Assembly: GCA_018609825.1 (NCBI GenBank)
Contig: JAHEOA010000073.1
Location: forward strand, 1-16,979
DNA from: Candidatus Bipolaricaulota bacterium
GTDB taxonomy: Bacteria > Bipolaricaulota > Bipolaricaulia > RBG-16-55-9
DNA: 16,979 nt
Direction: 5' to 3'
Shown here: positions 1-8,694 of the stretch, in pieces
Numbering within the stretch: position 1 is the stretch's first letter
Layout: every line of letters begins with the position of its first letter
The notes under the pieces: model-generated
The model's database searches: none
What the model was told of the DNA's origin: nothing
The model's input: only the letters and a program-made list of their open reading frames with translations
Program-made: the position numbers and the translations under genes

Positions 1-1
1 G

Positions 2-163
2 GCTCAAGTGCTTACGTATCTTGCCGCCACGGGCTTGTCGGTCGCCCTGCTGCTCAACTTCGGTCGGCGGCGCCTGGAGTACAAGCGGATCCTGCCGCCG
101 CAGAAGCTCGACGGATGGCAGCAGCGGATCGGTCGGTATTTGTGGACGCCGCCACAGACGTAG
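2..163 (+). CDS. GxxExxY-family protein, C-terminal fragment (5' end outside window)
   Basis: The + strand is open from base 2 to the TAG at 161-163 and encodes about 53 residues. They include the pattern QVLTYLAATGLSVALLLNFG followed by LEYKRI, which matches the C-terminal end of GxxExxY proteins (typically QLLNYL.ATG...GLL.NFG...LE.KR). That family is small, usually about 120-130 residues, related to PD-(D/E)XK nucleases by sequence, and its biological role is unsettled. The catalytic N-terminal part and the start codon lie outside the window, so nuclease residues cannot be checked. A tail of about 25 residues after the LEYKR motif, ending in WTPPQT, looks lineage-specific. The gene converges on the large outer-membrane gene, and an inverted repeat begins two bases after its stop. 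Confidence 0.72.
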   Translation, partial: AQVLTYLAATGLSVALLLNFGRRRLEYKRILPPQKLDGWQQRIGRYLWTPPQT

Positions 164-164
164 T

Positions 165-258
165 CTGTCAACGGATAGATAACGGATTAACAGATGCACG
201 GCAGAACGGCAGTCGGCGTTGACGTTGATCCGTTAATCCGCTATATATCCGTTGACAG
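165..258. repeat. Imperfect 29-bp inverted repeat with ATCCGTT units
   Basis: Arms 165-193 and 230-258 are reverse complements at 26 of 29 positions, separated by a 36-base spacer. Each arm is built from a heptamer: AACGGAT at 170-176 and 181-187 in the left arm; ATCCGTT at 228-234 and 247-253, and the variant ATCCGCT at 236-242, in the right arm. The element fills the gap between the stop of the GxxExxY gene and the stop of the convergent outer-membrane gene. It could fold in transcripts from either side and act as a bidirectional terminator, although no U-tract follows. Its A/T-rich unit composition is unlike the neighbouring GC-rich DNA, which suggests an inserted repeat element. Confidence 0.8.
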
Positions 259-269
259 TCGACCTTCGA

Positions 270-3200
270 TCAGAAGGAAAAGTCCCGCCCGAAATCGACG
301 CTGATCGCAAAGCTGTTGTAGTCGCGCCCGGCCTGCGCGGCGTCCACCCCGAAGAGATAGGTCCCCGTCACGGTGGCGCTCCAATCCGGAATCGGCGTCA
401 CTTGGGCCTCGAGGTTGATCTCCCCGCGCAGCTCGTCGATCGGGCGGTCCCGCTCGGTGCCCTGGCGATACTCCGCGTTGAACCTGACGCTCGGGGTCAG
501 CTCGGGCATGAGGCTGTAGGACAACCGCTGCGTGAACGCGTACGTCGTGAGCCCCGTCCCCTCGCGCTCGGCGCTCTGGGCCCGGCGCGAGAGCGTCAGG
601 TTGGCGCTCCACGGCCCGCCCGACTGCCACGCGGCCTCGGTGGCGATCTCATAGTTGCCGTTGGTGATCTGGCCGAAGATCGGGTGCGAGAACGCGTTCA
701 GGTTGCCCGAAAAGCGCAGCGTCGGCTTCAGGTTGGCGAAGCCGAGGTAAGTGAGCGAGGCGTTGGCGGCGTCGCTCGTGCGGGTCAGTTGGCTGTAGGC
801 CTGGAACGTCTGCTGGCGCTCGTAGTGGAGCCGGCTCTCGAAGCGGCCCAGGTTGCCGCGCACGGTCCCCTGCCCGTTGAACTGCAACCGACGGTTGTTG
901 CTGAGGAGGTCGCTCAGGTTGGCGGAGACCGAGGCATTCGGCGTCACCGTGCCCGACCCGAGCCGCAGCGTCGCGCCCTGCGCCTCCATGGACACGTTCT
1001 GGCTCAGCCGAATGTCGCCGCCTCCCCGCGCGGCCAGCTGCCCCGACCCGCTGTAGGTGGCCTGCAGCGACAAGGGCAGTCGGCCGACCGAGACCGAGTT
1101 GGACCACTTGGCGCCCCAGTCCAGCGTCCGCTTGCCCGAGACCCGGCCGAAGCGCCAGGTGAGCGGCTGCTCGTAGCCGATATTGACGTTGATGTCGTAC
1201 GGGGCCTTGATGGTCGCGCCGGTCGAGACGCGGCTCTCCACCGTGGCGTTGCTCGTATCTTGGAGGTCGTCCGTGCCCGTGCGGCTGTAGGCGGCCCGCA
1301 GCGTCACGCGGTCGTTGAACAGGCCCTGCTGGGCGGACGCTTCGTAGACCGTCTTGCGCTGGGTGAAGCCGGGCGCGTCGAAGCGCCGGTCGACCCGCTC
1401 CAGCGTCGAGTTGAGCGAGACGACGGGGCCGTTGCCCGTCTCGATGGAGACGCCCAGCCCGTCGCGGATGCGCTGATACGGCTCGGCGAAGAGCCCGAGC
1501 ACCCCCTCCTCGTGGAACGCGTTGAGGCTCACGGCCTGGCTGAGCCGATAGTCCGCCCCCAGCCGCATGCGATGGCGGTCGGAGCGCTCGAACGCGCCCA
1601 TGGGGCTGAAGCCGGGCGAGACGCTCTCCAGTGTTCCCCTCAACGTCAGCGGCCCGAGGTCCTTGCTGACCGACGCGCGGCCCTGCCAGCCCGTGTCGGT
1701 GTGCTCGCCCGCGGGAACGGGGCGATAGCGGTTCTTCGTGCGCCCGCTCAGCCCCGTAGTCGACGGCCCCAAGACATCCACGGTCCGATCCGGGGTCGCG
1801 ACGCGATAGAGCTGCAGGTCGAAGGCGTCGTCGGCCCGCTCGCCGGCCCAGACGGCGCCGCCGACGTGCCCGATGGCCGTGACCGAGCGGCCGCGGGCGG
1901 GCTCGACCCGAGCGCCGTCGCCCGCGAACAGCCCGGCCTCGGTGCCGTACCAGAGCGTGCCCTGCTGGACGTCAACCGCCTGCACCGACCGCCCGAAGAC
2001 GGGCCAGCCGACGCCGCGCCCGTCCACAATGGTTCGTACGCCCATCTCCGTGGCGACATAGAGCGCGGCGCCCGACGCCGCCAAGTCGTGGATCGCCGCC
2101 GCGCTCACGCTCGGCACGGGCTCGAACCGCTCATCGTCAGGGACGTAGCGGACGAGGCCCCGATCGGTGCCGACGTAGAGCGTCCCCTCGACGGATGTCA
2201 GATGCTCGATCCGGTCGCTGGGCAGGCCCGAGGCGTCCGCGGCCCGATACACCGTCCAGGCCTGCGGGTCAGTGAGGGCGTCCAACGGGGCCGTGGCCAG
2301 GCCGCGGTCGGTGCCGATCCAGACGACGTTGGTCTGCACGTGGACGGCGTAGGTCGTCGAGGACGGCAGGCCCTCGAGCGCCCCGATCGTCGTCCAGTTC
2401 GTCCGTCGGGCAAACCCGGCGCTCGGGTCGCCCGCGTCGAGCTCCACCGCGGAGACGCCGCCCGAGGTCGCCAGCAACGCCCGCTCGGGCGTCGCCGCGA
2501 TGTCATGGACCGTCGGCCCCGCCAGCAGCCCCTGGTTGGCGCTGTAGCTGCTCCAGTTGAGCCCGTCGTGGACGGTCAGGCCGCCGCGGTGGCCGAACAG
2601 CACCAGCTCGCGGCCTCCGACGTTGAGCGAGCGGATGGCGTCGACGCGGTTGGGGAGGTTCTGCTTCTGGTTGTCGTCGGGCGGAAATTGGTTGAGCGCG
2701 GCCCCGAGCGAGAAGTTGGCCGTATATCCCTGATCTTGCCACTGGCCGCTCACGCCGGCGACCCAGTGGGCGTTCGGCATCGTGGCGACGGTCGAGGGAT
2801 CAATGTCGCCTTGGAGCACGTCCGCCGCGCGGAAGAGATCGACGTTGAGCGTCAAATCGTCCGAGGGGGTGTACGCGAGGCTCGTCCCCTGGAACGAGCG
2901 GCTGTAGTCGCCGGCGCCGAACAGCCCGCCGCGCGCGGTCTCGTACTCGATGCGCAGCACGTCGTCGGGGTTGAGCTGGCGCTGCAGGACGAGCACGCCC
3001 TCCTCGTACTGCATGAAGTAATCCTGGCCCTTGGCCAGCGGCTCGTCGTTGAGGAAGACGGCCTCGCTGCCCGGCAGCACGGACAGCCCCAGCACGTAAG
3101 CTTGAGATTCGGCGCGATAGCGGAACGTGACTTGGACGGCGTGGTCCGCGTCCTCGAAGAACGCGTCGGGGGCCTCCAGCTCGACCACGCCCGGCTCGCC

Positions 3201-4448
3201 GTAGACCTCAAACGAGAAGTCGGCCAGCTCGGGCTCGTCAATGGCGACGAACTCGTCGTCGCGCTTGATCTCCACGCTGACGGCGTCGGCTTCGACGTCG
3301 GTGCGCCCGAGCCCGTAGAAGCGCTGGCGCTGGGCGTCCTCGCGCGCAAACGTCTGGGAGTCGACCCGGATCCGGACGCTGTCGCTGAGCGCATCGAGGA
3401 ACGTCCGTTCGTACTGCGTGCCCTCGGTCAGCGGATAGGACTCGGCCTCCTCGCCCGTCAGGCCCTGCTCGGCGTTGTAGGTATCAATGTAGGTCCGCAG
3501 GCGATCCCGGATCAGCGCGACGAACTCGCGCTTGAGCACCAGGAAGTAGGCCTCGCCCGTGAAGACGACCGAATATGCCCCTGAGGCCAGCTCGCGGGCG
3601 GGCTGGCCCCTGATCGTCTCCGTCAGGAAGCCGAGGCCGTAGTCCTCAAGGACGCGAGCGAGCCCCGAATTGTCGGTCGCGAACGCCATCTCGATCGTGG
3701 TGAAGCCTTCGACGTAGTCCGGCCCCAACGGGAAGTACTGCAGCCCGTCCAGGCTGCGCGTGTAAGGGACGCTCTGCAACGGGCGATCCGGCGGATGGAA
3801 GGCGAATCGGGCGGTTTCCTGGGCGGTGTTGCCGCGGAAGGTCTTCGTCTGCTTGACGCCCGAGACCTGGGCGACGGTGCCTTGGACGCTCAGCACGTCG
3901 GAGGCCTCCCACGTCCCCTTGACGCCCGTGAGCGTGCGGCCTGTGGCCGCAAAGGGACTGCCCTCGCGGCCCATGGGGAAGTCGCCGTACTCGGCCGACC
4001 AGCGATCGCCGTTGAGGATCAGCCCCACGGACTGGAGAAATCCGGGCTGGCTCGTGTCCAGATCGGCCAACAGCGCCAGCGTGGCGTCGATCTGGTCGAC
4101 GGGCACTTGGATGTCGGTGGCCAGCGTGATCGACTGGGAAAACGTGAAGCCCTTGCTGTAGTTCTTGATCGACAGCCCGCGCCCGTCGCCGAGGGCGTAG
4201 CGCGCCAGCCAGTTGACGCTGCCGTTCAGCTGGATCGAGGGCGACTGCACGCTGCCGGCTTCCGAGGGGGGAAGCGGGGGCTCGAGTTCGGTGGACGGGG
4301 TCTGCGCGCCCTGCTCGGGTTGCCGCGAGGGCGACTGAACGGTCGACGCCTGGGCGGCGCCGACCAGCGAGGGGCCGCCCAGCACGAGGACCAACGGCAA
4401 CAGCCACACAAATAGACGAGCCCAATTTCGCTTTCGTTGGGGAATCAT
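270..4448 (-). CDS. Outer-membrane beta-barrel protein with SprA-like region and internal beta-propeller
   Basis: This encodes 1392 residues. The ATG at 4448 is chosen because it is followed by a Sec signal peptide (basic MIPQRKRNWAR, then a hydrophobic run at about 12-31, likely cleavage near AQA-S). The upstream in-frame extension would run into the divergent dehydrogenase gene. Residues 36-73 form a Pro/Ser/Gln linker. Residues 74-600 are beta-rich and include, near 462-503, the pattern LNDEPLAKGQDYFMQYEEG followed by LNPDDVLRIEYE, which resembles repeats of SprA-type outer-membrane proteins. Residues 607-890 carry about seven blades of two-component-regulator-propeller type, with cores such as VVWIGTDRGL and TLYVGTDRGL. 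Residues 905-1392 are amphipathic strands ending in FGRDFSF; a terminal Phe is the usual BAM-recognised barrel end. No TonB plug is apparent. Function is unknown: surface adhesin, transport barrel or secretion component are all possible. It is shorter than true SprA (over 2300 residues). Confidence 0.75.
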   Translation of the reverse strand: MIPQRKRNWARLFVWLLPLVLVLGGPSLVGAAQASTVQSPSRQPEQGAQTPSTELEPPLPPSEAGSVQSPSIQLNGSVNWLARYALGDGRGLSIKNYSKGFTFSQSITLATDIQVPVDQIDATLALLADLDTSQPGFLQSVGLILNGDRWSAEYGDFPMGREGSPFAATGRTLTGVKGTWEASDVLSVQGTVAQVSGVKQTKTFRGNTAQETARFAFHPPDRPLQSVPYTRSLDGLQYFPLGPDYVEGFTTIEMAFATDNSGLARVLEDYGLGFLTETIRGQPARELASGAYSVVFTGEAYFLVLKREFVALIRDRLRTYIDTYNAEQGLTGEEAESYPLTEGTQYERTFLDALSDSVRIRVDSQTFAREDAQRQRFYGLGRTDVEADAVSVEIKRDDEFVAIDEPELADFSFEVYGEPGVVELEAPDAFFEDADHAVQVTFRYRAESQAYVLGLSVLPGSEAVFLNDEPLAKGQDYFMQYEEGVLVLQRQLNPDDVLRIEYETARGGLFGAGDYSRSFQGTSLAYTPSDDLTLNVDLFRAADVLQGDIDPSTVATMPNAHWVAGVSGQWQDQGYTANFSLGAALNQFPPDDNQKQNLPNRVDAIRSLNVGGRELVLFGHRGGLTVHDGLNWSSYSANQGLLAGPTVHDIAATPERALLATSGGVSAVELDAGDPSAGFARRTNWTTIGALEGLPSSTTYAVHVQTNVVWIGTDRGLATAPLDALTDPQAWTVYRAADASGLPSDRIEHLTSVEGTLYVGTDRGLVRYVPDDERFEPVPSVSAAAIHDLAASGAALYVATEMGVRTIVDGRGVGWPVFGRSVQAVDVQQGTLWYGTEAGLFAGDGARVEPARGRSVTAIGHVGGAVWAGERADDAFDLQLYRVATPDRTVDVLGPSTTGLSGRTKNRYRPVPAGEHTDTGWQGRASVSKDLGPLTLRGTLESVSPGFSPMGAFERSDRHRMRLGADYRLSQAVSLNAFHEEGVLGLFAEPYQRIRDGLGVSIETGNGPVVSLNSTLERVDRRFDAPGFTQRKTVYEASAQQGLFNDRVTLRAAYSRTGTDDLQDTSNATVESRVSTGATIKAPYDINVNIGYEQPLTWRFGRVSGKRTLDWGAKWSNSVSVGRLPLSLQATYSGSGQLAARGGGDIRLSQNVSMEAQGATLRLGSGTVTPNASVSANLSDLLSNNRRLQFNGQGTVRGNLGRFESRLHYERQQTFQAYSQLTRTSDAANASLTYLGFANLKPTLRFSGNLNAFSHPIFGQITNGNYEIATEAAWQSGGPWSANLTLSRRAQSAEREGTGLTTYAFTQRLSYSLMPELTPSVRFNAEYRQGTERDRPIDELRGEINLEAQVTPIPDWSATVTGTYLFGVDAAQAGRDYNSFAISVDFGRDFSF

Positions 4449-4456
4449 AGCGACGC

Positions 4457-4486
4457 ATGGTAGCAGGGGGCGCTCAGGCGGTGCAA
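4457..4486 (-). promoter_or_regulatory. Sigma70-type promoter of the outer-membrane gene, near-leaderless
   Basis: Read on the - strand, TTGCAC (4486-4481) and TACCAT (4462-4457) are separated by 18 bp. Only 8 bases lie between the -10 box and the ATG at 4448, so transcription would start at or within a few bases of the start codon. No Shine-Dalgarno sequence is visible before this ATG. The -35 box lies back to back with that of the divergent dehydrogenase promoter, 5 bp away. Confidence 0.5.
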
Positions 4487-4491
4487 TCCGC

Positions 4492-4520
4492 TTGCCGATG
4501 GGTCCCCCGCTTGCTAGATT
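4492..4520 (+). promoter_or_regulatory. Sigma70-type promoter of the dehydrogenase gene, near-leaderless
   Basis: TTGCCG (4492-4497) and TAGATT (4515-4520) are separated by 17 bp. The -10 box ends 10 bases before the ATG at 4531, which leaves essentially no 5' untranslated region. A weak TGGGG stretch (4521-4525) would be the only ribosome-binding candidate. Confidence 0.5.
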
Positions 4521-4530
4521 TGGGGCCATC

Positions 4531-5445
4531 ATGGGCACCGCCAAGGTCCTCGTCTGCGACGCCATCCACGACGACGCGCTCGCCTGGCTGGATCGACAGG
4601 GCGAGGTCGAGCTGGTCAACCGCCCGGGCATCGCGCCCGAGGAGCTGGGCAGCGGGCTGTCGGACGTGGACGCCTTGATCGTGCGCAGCCGCACCCACGT
4701 CACCGGCGAGCTGATCGAGCGGGCGCCGCAGTTGCGCGTCATTGGGCGGGCCGGCAGCGGCCTCGACAACATCGATCTGGCCTCGGCCCGGGATGCCGGC
4801 GTCGCCGTGGTCAACACGCCCGGCGCCAACGCCAACGCCGTGGCGGAGCTGACCTTCGGGCTCATGATCGCCATGGCGCGCCATCTTCCCTCGGTGCTCG
4901 GCACGCGCGAGAAGCCGACGGGCTACGGGCGCGAGCTGGCCGGGCGATCGCTCGGCGTGGTCGGCTGTGGCCAGATCGGGCGTCGGGTGGCCCAGCTCGC
5001 CCGCGCCTTCGGCATGCATCCGGTCGGCCATGACGTCGACAGCGACGTGATCCAGGCCGAGGAGGGCCTCGACCTGGTGCCGCTGGAGACGCTCTTGACC
5101 GCCAGCGACATGGTGACGCTGCACGTGCCGCTCACCGCGGAGACGCAGAATCTGTTCAACGCCACCCTCATCGACCGCCTCAAGCCCGACGCCGGGCTCG
5201 TCAACACGGCACGCGGCGGGCTGGTCGACGAGGCGGCCGTCGTGCGGGCGCTGGACGCCGAGTCGCTGGCCGGCTACGCCGCCGACTTCTGCGAACATGA
5301 CCGGCTGCGAACCCACCCGCGCGCCGTGATCACGCCGCACATCGGCGCCCAGACGATCGAAGCCCAGCGCCGAGCGGGGCTGGAGATCGCCCAGCGCGTC
5401 GTCGACGCCCTCCGCGGCGGCACGGGGACCGCGCAATCCAGTTGA
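4531..5445 (+). CDS. serA: D-isomer-specific 2-hydroxyacid dehydrogenase, short D-3-phosphoglycerate dehydrogenase type
   Basis: This 304-residue protein would oxidise 3-phosphoglycerate with NAD as the first step of serine synthesis. Seen: the substrate-domain signature VRSRTHVT (51-58) and GRAGSGLDNID (72-82), the NAD Rossmann motif GCGQIG (145-150) with Asp168 placed to bind the ribose, catalytic Arg228 in NTARGGLVDE and catalytic His270 in TPHIGAQT. There is no C-terminal ACT domain, so serine feedback through ACT is not expected. Between Arg and His the usual LDVFxxEP is replaced by ADFCEHD, so the general-acid partner is Glu255 or Asp257 rather than the textbook Glu; DFP-type variants occur in other short members of the family. 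The start at 4531 is preferred over 4492 because conserved sequence begins there and the promoter fits. It may act on a different 2-hydroxyacid. Confidence 0.8.
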   Translation: MGTAKVLVCDAIHDDALAWLDRQGEVELVNRPGIAPEELGSGLSDVDALIVRSRTHVTGELIERAPQLRVIGRAGSGLDNIDLASARDAGVAVVNTPGANANAVAELTFGLMIAMARHLPSVLGTREKPTGYGRELAGRSLGVVGCGQIGRRVAQLARAFGMHPVGHDVDSDVIQAEEGLDLVPLETLLTASDMVTLHVPLTAETQNLFNATLIDRLKPDAGLVNTARGGLVDEAAVVRALDAESLAGYAADFCEHDRLRTHPRAVITPHIGAQTIEAQRRAGLEIAQRVVDALRGGTGTAQSS

Positions 5446-5470
5446 ACCGCTCATTTCCGCTAGATAGAAT
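5442..5470 (+). promoter_or_regulatory. Promoter of ftsH
   Basis: TTGAAC (5442-5447), overlapping the dehydrogenase stop codon, and TAGAAT (5465-5470) are separated by 17 bp. The expected start is near 5477, which gives a leader of about 44 nt before the ATG at 5521. A weak AGAAAG (5507-5512) lies 8 bases upstream of that ATG. Confidence 0.6.
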
Positions 5471-5471
5471 C

Positions 5472-5495
5472 GTCTCAGGGTGAGACCGGCTCACG
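5472..5495 (+). promoter_or_regulatory. Dyad at the ftsH transcription start: possible operator or alternative hairpins
   Basis: GTCTCA (5472-5477) and TGAGAC (5481-5486) form a perfect 6-bp dyad around GGG directly after the -10 box. A second pairing, GTGAG (5480-5484) with CTCAC (5491-5495), reuses the same TGAG bases, so the two structures are mutually exclusive in single-stranded form. It does not match the CIRCE heat-shock operator. It may bind a repressor or act in the leader RNA; chance is also possible. Confidence 0.3.
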
Positions 5496-5520
5496 CCAAG
5501 TACCTTAGAAAGCTCTCTGC

Positions 5521-7434
<1,914 letters not shown>

Positions 7435-7470
7435 CGAGCGCCCGGGACGCTCAACACCGGGAGACGCCCT

Positions 7471-8652
7471 ATGAAGCGCGTCGCGCTGCTCGGCTCCACC
7501 GGCTCCATCGGCACCCAGACCCTGGAGGTCGTTCGAGCCCTCAATGCCCGAGACCCCCAATGGGAGATCGTCGCGCTGGCGGCGGGTCGGAACCTGGAGC
7601 GGCTGGCCCAACAGATCGAGGCGTTCCGTCCAGCGAGCGCCCATATCCAGCATCCCGACGAGATCGACGAGCTCCGTCGACGGCTGGGGTCGACAAGCTC
7701 GGACGTCCCCATCACCGCCGGGGCCGATGCCCTGGACGCGCTCGTGCGCGAGTCCGGAGCCGACTTGGTCGTCAACGGCCTCGTCGGTGCCGCGGGGCTG
7801 CGCCCGACGCTGGCCGCGCTCGAGGCGGGGATCGATCTGGCGCTGGCCAACAAGGAGTCGTTGGTGGTCGGCGGCCCGCTCGTCCAGGAAGCGCGTCGGG
7901 GCTCGGATGCTCGCTTGATCCCGATCGACAGCGAGCACAGCGCGCTGTTCCAGCTCCTCGCGGGCGTGCCGGAGGCCGACGTCGCGCGGCTGATCCTGAC
8001 CGCCTCCGGCGGCGCGCTGCGCGACGTCCCGCTCGAGGCGTTGGCCGAGGTGACGCCCGAGGACGTGCTGAGCCATCCGACGTGGGACATGGGCGCGCGG
8101 GTCACGGTCGATTCGGCGACGCTGGTCAACAAGGCGTTTGAAGTGATCGAGGCCCACGAGCTGTTCCATTGGCCCTACGAGCGCATCGACGCCGTGATCC
8201 ATCCCCAGAGCGTCGCCCATGGCCTGATCGAGCTCGCCGACGGCGGCGTCCGGGCGGCGATGAGCCCGCCGGACATGCGCGAGCCGATCCAATACGCGCT
8301 CACCTATCCGGAGCGCGCGGCTTGCCCGATCCATCGCCTCGACTGGTCCGGGCTGACGTTGGAGTTTCGGGCTCGGGACGCCGCTCGCTATCCGGCGTTC
8401 GAGGCCGTCGTCGACGCGGGGCGACAGGGCGGCAGCGCCCCGGCCGTGGCCAACGCCGCCGACGAGGTGCTCGTCGAGCGGTTCCTGGGCCGACAGATCC
8501 CGTTCGATCGCATCGCGTCCGGCCTCACCGAGGTCCTGGCGGCCCATGACGCGGGAGCCGTCGCCACCACGGACGAGCTGTGGGAGGCCGATCGCTGGGC
8601 CCGAACGTTCGCCCGAGGCCTCGCCCCCACGCAACCCCGCGCCACGTCGTGA
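7471..8652 (+). CDS. dxr: 1-deoxy-D-xylulose-5-phosphate reductoisomerase
   Basis: This 393-residue enzyme converts DXP to 2-C-methyl-D-erythritol 4-phosphate with NADPH, the committed step of the MEP isoprenoid pathway, in the cytoplasm. Seen: the NADPH motif GSTGSIG (8-14), LANKESLV (125-132), metal ligands Asp153 and Glu155 in PIDSEHSALFQ, the phosphate-binding region LTASGG (176-181), HPTWDMG (202-208), VDSATLVNKA (213-222) and the likely third metal ligand Glu227. The loop after TASGG reads ALRD rather than the common PFR. CGGGAG (7458-7463) lies 7 bases before the ATG, which supports this start. In many bacteria dxr precedes the site-2 protease gene rseP; here a cytochrome gene follows instead. 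Confidence 0.96.
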   Translation: MKRVALLGSTGSIGTQTLEVVRALNARDPQWEIVALAAGRNLERLAQQIEAFRPASAHIQHPDEIDELRRRLGSTSSDVPITAGADALDALVRESGADLVVNGLVGAAGLRPTLAALEAGIDLALANKESLVVGGPLVQEARRGSDARLIPIDSEHSALFQLLAGVPEADVARLILTASGGALRDVPLEALAEVTPEDVLSHPTWDMGARVTVDSATLVNKAFEVIEAHELFHWPYERIDAVIHPQSVAHGLIELADGGVRAAMSPPDMREPIQYALTYPERAACPIHRLDWSGLTLEFRARDAARYPAFEAVVDAGRQGGSAPAVANAADEVLVERFLGRQIPFDRIASGLTEVLAAHDAGAVATTDELWEADRWARTFARGLAPTQPRATS

Positions 8653-8653
8653 C

Positions 8654-8682
8654 TTGACGGCAGATGGATCCGGGCGCATAAT
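8654..8682 (+). promoter_or_regulatory. Promoter of the tetraheme cytochrome gene, near-leaderless
   Basis: TTGACG (8654-8659) and CATAAT (8677-8682) are separated by 17 bp, just after the dxr stop. The -10 box ends 12 bases before the ATG at 8695, so the leader would be about 5 nt, with no Shine-Dalgarno sequence. Confidence 0.6.
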
Positions 8683-8694
8683 ACGGATGCCACC

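Noticed and set aside
252..3584. Long + strand open frame (1110 codons) antisense to the outer-membrane gene
   Set aside because: It is rich in Arg, Ala, Gly and Val with no domain; it mirrors the codon bias of the real gene on the other strand, which has a signal peptide, propeller blades and a barrel end.
4449..4904. N-terminal extension of the outer-membrane protein to 4904
   Set aside because: It would overlap the conserved dehydrogenase coding region, has no conserved sequence, and would bury the signal peptide that begins at 4448.
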